Source: UBA961 sp049426725 (GTDB lineage Bacteria; Bacteroidota; Ignavibacteria; Kapaibacteriales; UBA961). Taken from it: a stretch of DNA of 64,000 bases. Position 1 is the first letter of the stretch. Every line of letters starts with the position of its first letter. The position numbers and the translations under genes are program-made. A model generated the notes under the pieces. The model was not told where the DNA came from. It ran no database searches and saw only the letters and a list, made by a program, of their open reading frames with translations. The stretch covers positions 124,001-188,000 of the forward strand of contig JBMSYN010000001.1 of the NCBI GenBank assembly GCA_049426725.1, read 5' to 3'. This document shows positions 18,021 to 26,912 of the stretch, piece after piece.

Positions 18021-18476
18021 ATGCTACCTATCACTTCAATTCTTGTTCCGATCGATTTTTCACAACATTCACAACAAGCATTGATCTATGCAAAAGAATG
18101 GGCTAAACAGTGGTCAGCTACTTTACATCTTATTCATGTCATAGAGCCGGTAATTTTCCCTGTGGATTGGGGATATACTCCGGTAGATCTTAGTGATGTT
18201 GAAAAAGAATATCAACAAACAGCAGAGAATGAATTGACTAAGATTAATGAATCACTTCATAATGATGGCTATTCAGCCATACCTCAGGTTCTACATGGAG
18301 GGCGGTCATCTGATGAAATCATACAATATGCTAAAGATCATGGCATTTCGATGATTTGCATCGCAACAAATGGAAGAGGTGGAGTAGAACATCTTTTGCT
18401 AGGAAGTACAACTGAAAGAGTTGTAAGAAAAGCCCCATGCCCCGTATTGGTTATTCGACCAACAACTACTTCTTAA
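18021..18476 (+). CDS. Universal stress protein (UspA family)
   Basis: 151 residues. Single Usp domain: ILVPIDFSQHSQQALIYA at the N-terminus and the ATP-binding signature GRGGVEHLLLGSTTERVVRK (G-x2-G-x9-G-S/T), ending in CPVLVIRP. Proteins with this motif usually bind ATP or AMP and act in stress survival. The ATG is preceded by AAGGA at a good distance. It lies 43 bases after the VWA gene, so it may share its transcript. The 3' end overlaps the convergent hpnD gene by 11 bases. Confidence 0.93.
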   Translation: MLPITSILVPIDFSQHSQQALIYAKEWAKQWSATLHLIHVIEPVIFPVDWGYTPVDLSDVEKEYQQTAENELTKINESLHNDGYSAIPQVLHGGRSSDEIIQYAKDHGISMICIATNGRGGVEHLLLGSTTERVVRKAPCPVLVIRPTTTS

Positions 18477-19359
18477 TTCTGCCAACAAATATTCTTGTGG
18501 CAAGCCAATGTTTTACCGCTATGGCTATTTTGTGAATTGTTGAAACTCGTATTTGCTTTGAAAATACATCAAAGTCATTCAATTCAATTTTCTCTAAGAG
18601 TCGATAATAAATAGCATCCATGATTTCAGCAGCAATCATTGAATTGCGTTCATCTGGTCTTAGTGCAGTCCGAGCTTTGTGATAGTATTCCCTAGCCCGT
18701 CTTGTTTGAAATCTCATGAGCTCAATGAATTGCTCATTATATCGCTCATTCATCAAATCTTCTTCTGTATACTTAAAACGGAGTAAATCTTCTTTGGGTA
18801 GATATATATAACCCCGGTCTTTATCGGCTTTTAAATCTCGAAGAATGTTTGTGAGTTGCAATGCATAACCAAGATTCACTGCATATTCTTTTGTTTCTTC
18901 ATATTTGTAACCAAATATTTCTATGCACATGAGTCCAACAACACCTGCAACTCCATAACAGTATTCTTTAAGTTCAGAGAAGGTTGCATATCTCTTTTGC
19001 TTCAAATCACGTTCACAACCGTCAATTAAGGTCATGAAATATTGTTTTGGAATGCTAAACCTTCGAATTGCAGACTGCAAAGGTCGAAGATATGCTGAAT
19101 ACACTCCACCAGAGTATATCGCATCTAACTCATTTCTCCACTTGGTTAATCTTTTTCTCTTTTTTGTGATGTCTTCAGAAGTTCCCTGATCTTGTTCATC
19201 TACAATATCATCTATTCTTCTACAAAATGCGTACACTGTATGAATTGCTTCTCTTTCATCCTTTGGTAGAAAGGTAAAGGAATAATAGAAATTGGTCTTA
19301 CTTTGATTAGTTAAATCAACAGAATAATCAATTTCAGCAATATCAGTGTTAGTACTCAA
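18466..19359 (-). CDS. hpnD: Squalene/phytoene synthase family, HpnD-like (presqualene diphosphate synthase)
   Basis: 297 residues. It shows both Asp-rich motifs of trans-isoprenyl head-to-head synthases: RRIDDIVDEQ near residue 50 and NILRDLKADKDRGYIYLP near 175, with FYYSFTFLPKDER at the start of the domain. HpnD joins two farnesyl diphosphates to presqualene diphosphate in the three-enzyme HpnCDE route. The only suitable start is a TTG at 19359 that overlaps the hpnC stop (TTGA), so translation is coupled to hpnC. No hpnE or squalene-hopene cyclase is in the window. A phytoene synthase role cannot be excluded, but the hpnC neighbour favours squalene. Confidence 0.85.
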   Translation of the reverse strand: MSTNTDIAEIDYSVDLTNQSKTNFYYSFTFLPKDEREAIHTVYAFCRRIDDIVDEQDQGTSEDITKKRKRLTKWRNELDAIYSGGVYSAYLRPLQSAIRRFSIPKQYFMTLIDGCERDLKQKRYATFSELKEYCYGVAGVVGLMCIEIFGYKYEETKEYAVNLGYALQLTNILRDLKADKDRGYIYLPKEDLLRFKYTEEDLMNERYNEQFIELMRFQTRRAREYYHKARTALRPDERNSMIAAEIMDAIYYRLLEKIELNDFDVFSKQIRVSTIHKIAIAVKHWLATRIFVGRIKK

Positions 19360-20309
19360 TGTTTAAAGAGAATGAATGGAACATGGATCGCAAATTTCAA
19401 AAAAAGAATTATATAATCCGATAAGTCTAATGTTGTTCTTTTATCCGGTATGCTTGCAATAGATCGAACTGCTTTTTGAAACATCATTGATCCGGACAAA
19501 TGAATGAGCAAAAGTTCACATCGCAAACGGAATCCGCTTACACTTCGATACAAATCTTTTGATTCAGCATATTTTAGTCCAATTTCACCAATGAAAGTAT
19601 CAATAGCTTGTGAAAAATTAGGTGTTATTTTCCCTTCAGCCAAATAGTTTTCCACATCTTTATACTGAAATTCATCCTTTGGAGGTATGTAGACCCTTCC
19701 TTTTGCCCTATCAATAGACATATCCTGTAAAAAGTTTGTCATTTGAAGGGCAGTACACAAAGCATCCGAATATCTTTTATTGCTTGAATCCCATTGTCCG
19801 TGCAATCGAAGAATCAACTCTCCAATTGGATTGGCGGAATTATCACAATAAGTGTACACATCATTCATTGCGTGCATCGGTTGGAAGTGTATATCCGAAG
19901 TGAATGCATTGAGAAGTCGTTCAAATGGTTCAAATGGAAGATTTGTGGACTTGAACATGTGGTGCAATGCAATCCACAAGGGATTTTTACCGCGAAAATC
20001 ACCAGAATGACACATAGAACAAAAATGATGCATGAGTGCGAGTGCATGATCTGCTTTTTCAACTCCATGCGCCTCAACATACTCATCCGCAATATCATCG
20101 GCAATTCTGCTGAAAGCATAAATAATGACTATATGATCTCTAAGATGAGCCGGTATTAATATAGAAGCTACAGGAAAATTTTCATAGTGACTTTTGGCAA
20201 GCCTTCTGCAAAATTGGATTGCTTCCTGGATTGAATCTACTGATTGATCTCCTCCATTGGAGGAGGTAGCCAAATCATGTAATTGATCAAATGAAAAAAT
20301 AGAGATCAT
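19356..20309 (-). CDS. hpnC: Squalene/phytoene synthase family, HpnC-like (squalene synthase HpnC)
   Basis: 317 residues. Family motifs are FSRIADDIADEY (first Asp-rich region) and NFLQDMSIDRAKGRVYIPP (second). HpnC converts presqualene diphosphate to hydroxysqualene, which HpnE reduces to squalene, the precursor of hopanoids or sterol-like lipids. It is upstream of and overlaps hpnD. The C-terminus LKFAIHVPFILFKH is hydrophobic and may sit on the membrane. The upstream terminator at 20317-20342 separates it from the PpiD-like gene. Confidence 0.86.
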   Translation of the reverse strand: MISIFSFDQLHDLATSSNGGDQSVDSIQEAIQFCRRLAKSHYENFPVASILIPAHLRDHIVIIYAFSRIADDIADEYVEAHGVEKADHALALMHHFCSMCHSGDFRGKNPLWIALHHMFKSTNLPFEPFERLLNAFTSDIHFQPMHAMNDVYTYCDNSANPIGELILRLHGQWDSSNKRYSDALCTALQMTNFLQDMSIDRAKGRVYIPPKDEFQYKDVENYLAEGKITPNFSQAIDTFIGEIGLKYAESKDLYRSVSGFRLRCELLLIHLSGSMMFQKAVRSIASIPDKRTTLDLSDYIILFLKFAIHVPFILFKH

Positions 20310-20316
20310 AATGATA

Positions 20317-20342
20317 CAAAAAAGCCCGCATAAGCGGGCTTT
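20317..20342 (-). terminator. Rho-independent terminator of the PpiD-like gene
   Basis: 7-bp G+C-rich stem AGCCCGC (20323-20329)/GCGGGCT (20334-20340), loop ATAA. On the minus strand it is followed by a run of six T. It lies directly after the stop codon of the gene at 20346-22532. Confidence 0.9.
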
Positions 20343-20345
20343 ACA

Positions 20346-22532
20346 TTAGTCACGATACAATTTGCCTCGATTATCTTGAATCTCTGCTTTTTCTTTTAGC
20401 GCATTAAACCATTGCGTATAAGCAGGTGATGCTGCTTGAGAAGTAAGATTCATGAGTAACTCGGGTCTAGCTTTTGAAAACCCTTTCATATCAGCATCAG
20501 TTCTCTGAATGACTTGATAAATGTACCAACCACCTTCACCTTGGATTGGGGGATTTATCTTGTTAAGTGGTGAAATCATAGCTTTTTGAGTCAAAACCGG
20601 TTCATTGCCAGCACCATCAACGAGACCATTATTCTTTGCTTTTAAAACAGACTTTACTTCAATCGTTGGATCAATTTGAGAAACTGCAAAAAGTCTTTCA
20701 GAATTTTTAATCTTGTCATACAAAGCATTTGCTCTTTGTTTGAGCAATTTCATCCTCTTTTTTGTCAATACTTTTTGAATGAGCTGCTCTTTCATGTCTT
20801 CAAAAGGCACCAAACCTGCTTCTCTCTTACCTGTAATTTGAGCAATCACAATACCAAACATTTTCAACTCCATTGGTTCAGAGATAGAACCAACATCATT
20901 AGAAAAAGCGAAACTGCTGAGTGACTGGGAACCCAAAATTGGCATCTGAGCATCAAAAAACATTGTTTCTACAACATTCTTTTTTAGCTTTTTGGAAAGA
21001 GTTTCAATGTTTTGTCCATCATCAAGTTGCTGCTTGAATGACATTGCATCTCTTCTCAATTGCTTTTTTGTATTCATAGTTAAATCTACAGTGATCATGA
21101 TTTCACTGTATTTGATTTCATCAGATATTTTATCGACAACTTTAATGATATGATAACCAAACTGTGTTTCAACAGGGCCAACAATTGAACCGGGGGCATT
21201 ATTGAAGCATGCATCTTCAAATGGCTTAACCATTTGACCTTTGGGAAAATAATCATATTCACCGCCTCTATCCTTTGATCCATTGTCTTGTGAATATTCT
21301 TTCGCCAAAGCTGCAAAGTCCTCACCTTTTTTTGCTCTTGAGAGGATTTGAGAAGCCAAAGCCTTCGAACTATCCTTATTGGTTCCAAAGTTGATAAGGA
21401 TATGGCTAGCTTTTACCAAATCATTAACTCCACTACGAAGGCTATCAACTTTATAGAGGAATGTACCACCATTAGTTGCAATTGGACCAATGATATCCCC
21501 TTGCTTTGCAGTTGAAAGCAATGATGAAACTTCAGGTGCCAATTTCTTGAGGGGCTGATACTCTTGTTGTACACCGGAGTACTCAGCAAAATACTGATCA
21601 AATGCCGCAATTTTTTCTGCGGGAGTCAAAGCAGCAGTCAATGATTGCTGAATTCTTGCAATCTTTTTTGAAGCAACCAAAGTATCCTGCTTCGATGGCT
21701 CAAGCGGGAATGTCACATATTTAATTTTGCGAGCCGGCTTTTGCTTAGTAAATTCTTTAATAGCTTCATATTCAGCTTGCAATTCTTGATCCGTAGGTTT
21801 TCCAATACTTTTAGGATCTACGGAATTGATATTGAATTGAATATAGTCGAAGTCAAAAGTAGTACCTTCATTCACATATTTATTTTTTAAGAATGTAGGC
21901 GAGACAATCGAACCAGCTGTTCCTGTTGCACGACGAAAATGTTCTACCAATCGAGATTTATACATGAAATCTTCAATCTTAAGCAAACTGTTTTTGAATT
22001 TTGCCACTTCTTCTGCAGGATCTACAGATTGAGGAATCATACCGGCTTTCTTCCCTGCTGCGATATTTTGAGCAATGATGTCAGGATTTGTCATGACATC
22101 TAAATATGCCTGACGATTAAATTTCCCTGTACTATCAGTAAAATTTCTAGTCAAATACTCTGGCGGACTATCCAACATGATATCCAATACTTCATCTTGA
22201 GTTACTTTAATACCGGCAGCCTTACCCGCCTGACGTATCAATATTTCTTCAACGAATTGATCCCAAACACCTTGACGAATCATGTTTTCATCAACTTCAG
22301 CCTGAGGATTTTGTTGCCTTTGCATATCGGCCTGCTCTTTGACACGCAGCTCAAACTCCTGATAACTGATTTCTTCACCATTGATTATTCCCACCACATT
22401 GGTAGAAGATGAAGAACTATTTAATACTGTTCCGAGATTAGAATCAGATGCGACCATGAAGACGATAAATGAAACAACAAAAATCACCAACATGTACGGG
22501 GAAATATCTCGCATGCGTGAGATGATACCCAT
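20346..22532 (-). CDS. Membrane-anchored peptidyl-prolyl isomerase/foldase, PpiD/SurA-like
   Basis: 728 residues. A short cytosolic N-terminus and one TM helix (about 12-28) precede a SurA-type N-terminal helical region with NGEEISYQEFELRV. A parvulin (PPIC) rotamase domain lies at about 370-475 (SHILINFG...FEDACFNNAPGSIVGPVETQ), and a second, degenerate one may follow. PpiD-type proteins help exported proteins fold at the exit of the Sec translocon. The start is supported by a clean TTAGGAG Shine-Dalgarno six bases before the ATG, unusual strength for this window. Promoter and terminator are both visible, so it is a single-gene unit. Confidence 0.92.
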   Translation of the reverse strand: MGIISRMRDISPYMLVIFVVSFIVFMVASDSNLGTVLNSSSSSTNVVGIINGEEISYQEFELRVKEQADMQRQQNPQAEVDENMIRQGVWDQFVEEILIRQAGKAAGIKVTQDEVLDIMLDSPPEYLTRNFTDSTGKFNRQAYLDVMTNPDIIAQNIAAGKKAGMIPQSVDPAEEVAKFKNSLLKIEDFMYKSRLVEHFRRATGTAGSIVSPTFLKNKYVNEGTTFDFDYIQFNINSVDPKSIGKPTDQELQAEYEAIKEFTKQKPARKIKYVTFPLEPSKQDTLVASKKIARIQQSLTAALTPAEKIAAFDQYFAEYSGVQQEYQPLKKLAPEVSSLLSTAKQGDIIGPIATNGGTFLYKVDSLRSGVNDLVKASHILINFGTNKDSSKALASQILSRAKKGEDFAALAKEYSQDNGSKDRGGEYDYFPKGQMVKPFEDACFNNAPGSIVGPVETQFGYHIIKVVDKISDEIKYSEIMITVDLTMNTKKQLRRDAMSFKQQLDDGQNIETLSKKLKKNVVETMFFDAQMPILGSQSLSSFAFSNDVGSISEPMELKMFGIVIAQITGKREAGLVPFEDMKEQLIQKVLTKKRMKLLKQRANALYDKIKNSERLFAVSQIDPTIEVKSVLKAKNNGLVDGAGNEPVLTQKAMISPLNKINPPIQGEGGWYIYQVIQRTDADMKGFSKARPELLMNLTSQAASPAYTQWFNALKEKAEIQDNRGKLYRD

Positions 22533-22601
22533 TGTATACTCCTAAGCTTAGACGAAAATTATATGACTGCGCCACCTTTGAATGTGGCAATGGATAAACG
22601 G

Positions 22602-22632
22602 CAAAATTAGGCCAAAAACACGAGAATTCCAA
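22602..22632 (-). promoter_or_regulatory. Bacteroidota-type promoter of the PpiD-like gene
   Basis: On the minus strand TTG (22632-22630), 20-base spacer, TAATTTTG (22609-22602), fitting TTG-N18-20-TAnnTTTG. The leader to the ATG at 22532 is about 65 bases. Confidence 0.5.
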
Positions 22633-22760
22633 CCCGTAAATTATGAACTATGTCACTTTTAGAGGTTATTGGTGATTCGATTGCGTACCATATCAGATCC
22701 CATCTATTTTTCGATAAACGTCCTTAGAAAATGGGTAATTTTGCACCTTTATCAACAAAA

Positions 22761-23192
22761 ATGAATAATCTTATGGTTTCGATTTCACTTGTATATGAAG
22801 GCGAGCTCCGTTGCAAGGCGGTACATGATCCATCCGGGAATATGCTCATAACCGATGCCCCTATCGACAATAAAGGGAAAGGTGCGAGTTTTTCCCCGAC
22901 TGATTTATTGGCAACTTCTCTCGGTGCCTGCATGTTGACAATCATGGGAATTGCGGCAGAGGCAAGAAAATTGGACATTTCCGGAACAAAAGTTCAAGTG
23001 CATAAACATATGATCAATGAGCCAGTAAGACGGATCGGAAAGCTCGATGTAACAATCATATTACCTCATTATGAGTATTCTGAATCAGAATTGAAAGCAT
23101 TACATCTTGCAGCTCAGAATTGTCCGGTAATGATGAGTATTCATCCCGATATCGAAGTCATTTTTACACTATCGAAGGCAGAACTATCATGA
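22761..23192 (+). CDS. OsmC family peroxiredoxin-like protein
   Basis: 143 residues from the ATG at 22761; starts at 22731 and 22773 are also possible. OsmC/Ohr fold with the two redox cysteines in LGACMLTIMGIAA and NCPVMMSI, and the family phrase ASFSPTDLLATSLGAC. OsmC proteins reduce organic hydroperoxides with cysteine pairs. This subgroup (VYEGELRCKAVHDPSG) is common in Bacteroidota, and its physiological substrate is not established. A TTG-N21-TATTTTTC promoter-like sequence lies at 22681-22712. The stop overlaps the start of the aminopeptidase gene (ATGA). Confidence 0.88.
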   Translation: MNNLMVSISLVYEGELRCKAVHDPSGNMLITDAPIDNKGKGASFSPTDLLATSLGACMLTIMGIAAEARKLDISGTKVQVHKHMINEPVRRIGKLDVTIILPHYEYSESELKALHLAAQNCPVMMSIHPDIEVIFTLSKAELS

Positions 23193-24601
23193 ACTTGATG
23201 TACTTCATTGTTTTTGTGCTTATGCTTACATCCGTGGAAGCACAATCAATTTGGAATTCAAAACGTTCTTCATGGCAAGGCATAGAACAAAAAGAGCGTG
23301 ATGTGATAGAAGAATATATCAAAGGATATGCCTCTTATTTGGACAAAGCCCGAACTGAACTATCATCGACCAGAGAATTGATTGCAATCATGAAAGCAAA
23401 AGGATTTTCAGTCTTTACTGATAAATCACAAATCAAAAAAGGTGCAAAACTCATTTTTAATAATCGAGATAGAGCGTTGATTGCCACTGTCATTGGTGAT
23501 GAAAACATCGTAAAAGGAAGCAGACTGATAGGCGCACATCATGATAGTCCGAGAATAGACATAAAAGCAAGACCTTTATATGAACAAGATGGCTTTGCCT
23601 TATTTCAAACAATCTATTATGGCGGAATCAAAAAATATCAATGGGTGAATATTCCATTGATGTTATCCGGTAGAATAGACAAAAAAGACGGATCTACAAT
23701 TCAAGTAGAAATTGGAAGAAAGCAGGATGATCCGGTACTGATTATTCCTGATGCAGCACCTCATGTTGACTCACCTTTGAGAAAGCGCGAATACACCGGT
23801 GTTTTGGAAGGCGAAGAAATGGATCCAATTATTGGTTCTATTCCTGATTCAAAAAACTCCATTATCAATACTGTCATGACAGCATTATCCAACACCTACA
23901 ATTGCACCGAGGAAGACTTAGTTAGTGCTGAACTCCATATCACACCAGCAGGTGGAGCAAGAGATGTGGGTATAGACCGATCACTGATTGGATCTTATGG
24001 TCAAGATGACAGATCTTGTAGTTATGTGGCAATACGCTCTTTGTTTGAACTTGAATATACACCGATGTTTACCGCACTTGCCTATATTGTTGACAATGAG
24101 GAAACCGGGAATGTGAACAATACGGGTGCATCCTCTTCATTTCTCAATAAGGTATATGGTATCATCGCCGAAGCTCAAATTGGGAAGGATTTTTCTGAAA
24201 ATGCAACACGCCAAGCACTTTCTCAAGCAAAAGTTGTTTCAGCTGATGCAAATGATGGAATAAGTCCACTTTTCCCTGGTTTGTCTGAAAGAACAAATGC
24301 TGCAAAATTGGGTTTTGGACCAAGCATTAAACGATATGGAAGATCCTTTGACGCTAATTCAGAGTTCACTGCTTGGATTCGAAATATCTTGGATAAGAAA
24401 TCCATACCATGGCAGACGGCATCTTATAAAGTTGAAACCGGTGGAGGTGGTACCATCGGAGGTCAAATGAGCAAAGAAGACATGGAAGTAATTGACATAG
24501 GAATTCCGCTTCTTTCCATGCATTCCCCTTTTGAAATAGCATCTAAAATTGACATCTGGAATTTACACAGATTATTCACTGAATTTTACACTGCACAATG
24601 A
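23189..24601 (+). CDS. M18 family aminopeptidase with signal peptide
   Basis: 470 residues from the ATG at 23189, which overlaps the OsmC stop by ATGA. The frame upstream only runs through the osmC gene. M18 signatures: zinc-binding GAHHDSPRID, DDRSCSY, the catalytic DNEETGN pair of glutamates and the C-terminal MHSPFEIA. The enzyme is a dinuclear zinc aminopeptidase forming large tetrahedral assemblies, normally in the cytosol. Here the chosen start gives a typical signal peptide (MNLMYFIVFVLMLTSVEA-QS), which predicts export to the periplasm. It is translationally coupled to both neighbours. Confidence 0.88.
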   Translation: MNLMYFIVFVLMLTSVEAQSIWNSKRSSWQGIEQKERDVIEEYIKGYASYLDKARTELSSTRELIAIMKAKGFSVFTDKSQIKKGAKLIFNNRDRALIATVIGDENIVKGSRLIGAHHDSPRIDIKARPLYEQDGFALFQTIYYGGIKKYQWVNIPLMLSGRIDKKDGSTIQVEIGRKQDDPVLIIPDAAPHVDSPLRKREYTGVLEGEEMDPIIGSIPDSKNSIINTVMTALSNTYNCTEEDLVSAELHITPAGGARDVGIDRSLIGSYGQDDRSCSYVAIRSLFELEYTPMFTALAYIVDNEETGNVNNTGASSSFLNKVYGIIAEAQIGKDFSENATRQALSQAKVVSADANDGISPLFPGLSERTNAAKLGFGPSIKRYGRSFDANSEFTAWIRNILDKKSIPWQTASYKVETGGGGTIGGQMSKEDMEVIDIGIPLLSMHSPFEIASKIDIWNLHRLFTEFYTAQ

Positions 24602-25518
24602 TTCCATTTTCAGAAAAGATTTTCTCAATAACAACGACACTAGTCATTTTGGTAATTGCCGCCGGAAGCATTGTTAGAGCTACACAATCCGGAATGGGAT
24701 GTCCGGACTGGCCAACATGTTATGGTTTAATCATTCCACCTACTTCAGTTGAACAATTACCAAATGATTATCAGAATTTGTATGCAAATGAAGGCATCCC
24801 TGCTGAATCTTTTGATGTGACAAAAACATGGATTGAATATATCAATAGACTTCTAGGTGCATTACTTGGCTTATCAGTGCTTATACAAGTCCTTGTTTCA
24901 TTCTTTACAAGAAAACATCAGTCACAGAGATTTTGGGCATCATTGCTATTGCTTTTTTTGACGGGTTTTCAAGGATGGCTTGGTGCGCTTGTTGTCTCTT
25001 CGAATCTTGCCCCGTATAAAATCACCATACACATGATAGTGGCATTCGCAATTTTAATGATTGCAAATCATGCGGCCTTCAACAGAATGCACAAAAGCAT
25101 TGTAGATTCTAAAATTCATAGATTCACCATTCTCGCCCTAATATTGATGTTTGTGCAAATATTCATGGGTACACAAGTAAGAGAAGAGATCGATGTCTTG
25201 GCAAAATCTCTAGATTTCATGCAAAGGGATATCTGGATTGACAATTTATCCTCCATATTTCCTATCCATCGATCATTCTCACTTCTTATTCTTGGGGTCA
25301 ATGGATATGTGATCTATTCTTGCAAAAAACATATCGAATTGTGGAAAAACGTGAAAATTCCCGCATTGTTTTTATTGTCAGGATTGCTCATTTCAACAAG
25401 CTCAGGAATAATCATGACATATCTTTCAGTCCCCGCGATAATGCAACCCTTGCATCTCATATGCGCTTCGATCATCATTTGGAGTCTACACAGACTTTCG
25501 CTGCATGTAAAGCCTTAA
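24598..25518 (+). CDS. ctaA: Heme A synthase (CtaA/COX15 family)
   Basis: 306 residues with about eight TM helices. Hallmarks are SGMGCPDWPTCYG in the first periplasmic loop, IEYINRLLGA (conserved Glu-x-x-x-Arg), the His in TIHMIVAFAI and a C-terminal His in MQPLHLICAS. It oxidises the C8 methyl of heme O to give heme A for cytochrome aa3 oxidase, so the organism respires oxygen. Its start overlaps the aminopeptidase stop (ATGA). Its stop codon shares a TTAA with the convergent FkbM gene. No ctaB or cox genes are visible in the window. Confidence 0.93.
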   Translation: MIPFSEKIFSITTTLVILVIAAGSIVRATQSGMGCPDWPTCYGLIIPPTSVEQLPNDYQNLYANEGIPAESFDVTKTWIEYINRLLGALLGLSVLIQVLVSFFTRKHQSQRFWASLLLLFLTGFQGWLGALVVSSNLAPYKITIHMIVAFAILMIANHAAFNRMHKSIVDSKIHRFTILALILMFVQIFMGTQVREEIDVLAKSLDFMQRDIWIDNLSSIFPIHRSFSLLILGVNGYVIYSCKKHIELWKNVKIPALFLLSGLLISTSSGIIMTYLSVPAIMQPLHLICASIIIWSLHRLSLHVKP

Positions 25519-26420
25519 AACAATTGTTTAATTGATTCAATAGCATCATGTCGATATTGTGGAATGCATAATAGATTATCTCCATGAGTATAGTCATGTG
25601 AATCCCTCATTTTCCGCGTCCTTCCCCAAGCACCTTCAATCACATATAATTCATAATTATGGTAAGAACATAATTCATCTATCAATTGATGAGGTTTATA
25701 ACCAAATGCCGCACATGTTTCATCATTTAATTCAATCAGCCATATCGGAGGAAATGAACCACACATCAATTGCTTCGCACCTGCTAACACTTCCATTTCT
25801 GCACCCTCGGTATCCATTTTGATGAAATCAATTCTCCCAATTCCCTTTTCATCACAATATGCATCAAGTGTTGTCATGGGGACATGAACGGTTGTATAAT
25901 CAGATCTATTCAATGTTGACATAGAACTGTGACCATGATAAAGTCCTTCAAATGTATGCATTGCGATAGAACCGGACTTTTCCCTTCCAAGTGCAATATT
26001 ATTTGCTATGATCCCATCTTCTGAATTCAAGGCAATATTGTTTTTGAACTTTTGATAGATAAATGGAACAGGTTCAAAAGCATGAACCTCGCCATGTCTG
26101 GCTAAGCGTGAACTCATGATGGAATACCAGCCCATATTGGCACCGATATCAAAAACTCTATCCAAATCTCTTATGAGCAATTCAAACACTTTTGTGGTAC
26201 CTGTTTCATAGGTTCCTCGAAAAAACAATACATCCCAACCTGCATCTCTAGGTAATTCAATCTCCATTGACACACCATGTAATGAATGCGCCATTATTGA
26301 TCTTTTAGACACACCAAGCAGCAAGATTTTTCTTCCCAATCTCATGAGAATTCCTTTTCCAATGTGTATTGGAAAATACCTACAATAAAATCTCAACAAG
26401 GAAATGAGAATTGTTCTCAT
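25515..26420 (-). CDS. FkbM family methyltransferase
   Basis: 301 residues. SAM-binding Rossmann fold: VFDIGANMGWYS (motif I), VHAFEPVP, the conserved FIKMDTEGAEMEVLAGA of the FkbM family and a C-terminal LIELNDE. FkbM enzymes O-methylate sugars in glycans or hydroxyls of natural products. The substrate cannot be deduced, and no glycan cluster is near. It follows the bcp gene on the same strand after 36 bases and may share its transcript. Confidence 0.9.
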   Translation of the reverse strand: MRTILISLLRFYCRYFPIHIGKGILMRLGRKILLLGVSKRSIMAHSLHGVSMEIELPRDAGWDVLFFRGTYETGTTKVFELLIRDLDRVFDIGANMGWYSIMSSRLARHGEVHAFEPVPFIYQKFKNNIALNSEDGIIANNIALGREKSGSIAMHTFEGLYHGHSSMSTLNRSDYTTVHVPMTTLDAYCDEKGIGRIDFIKMDTEGAEMEVLAGAKQLMCGSFPPIWLIELNDETCAAFGYKPHQLIDELCSYHNYELYVIEGAWGRTRKMRDSHDYTHGDNLLCIPQYRHDAIESIKQLF

Positions 26421-26456
26421 GAAATGTATACTCTTTATTTGTTTGACACTGATAAA

Positions 26457-26909
26457 TTATTGAATACCATAGGTTTTCAGGGCTTCTTGTACATGATAGT
26501 CGGACTCTAAAGATGCATTGATGATTGAAAGCAATATACCTCGCTGATCAAAACAATATGTAACTCTTCCCGGCAATAAGCCCATAAAACTTCTTGGGAC
26601 GCCAAATAAATCTCTAATGTGACTTTGCTCATCGGAAAGCAACATATAATTCAATGCATACTTTCGAGAAAATGCCGCATGATCATCGATGCTATCACCA
26701 CTAATTCCCAAAACTTGAATTCCATGATTTAAGAATTCCTGATTGGCATCTCGAAAGGAACACGCCTCTTTCGTACAGACATAGGTATCGTCTTTTGGAT
26801 AAAAAAACAATACTGTGTTTTTTCCCTTGAATTCGCCTGATGCAATTTTATCACCATATTGATTTCGGGCTATAAAATCCGGCATTGGATCACCAATTTT
26901 TAGCGACAT
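26457..26909 (-). CDS. bcp: Thioredoxin-dependent peroxiredoxin, Bcp/PrxQ type
   Basis: 150 residues. AhpC/TSA fold with the catalytic motif FYPKDDTYVCTKEACSFRD: peroxidatic Cys after TYV and resolving Cys five residues later, the PrxQ arrangement. It reduces hydrogen peroxide and organic peroxides using thioredoxin. The usual P-G before the peroxidatic Cys is Y-V here. It begins three bases after the upstream gene's stop and so is co-transcribed with it. Confidence 0.95.
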   Translation of the reverse strand: MSLKIGDPMPDFIARNQYGDKIASGEFKGKNTVLFFYPKDDTYVCTKEACSFRDANQEFLNHGIQVLGISGDSIDDHAAFSRKYALNYMLLSDEQSHIRDLFGVPRSFMGLLPGRVTYCFDQRGILLSIINASLESDYHVQEALKTYGIQ

Positions 26910-26912
26910 CGA

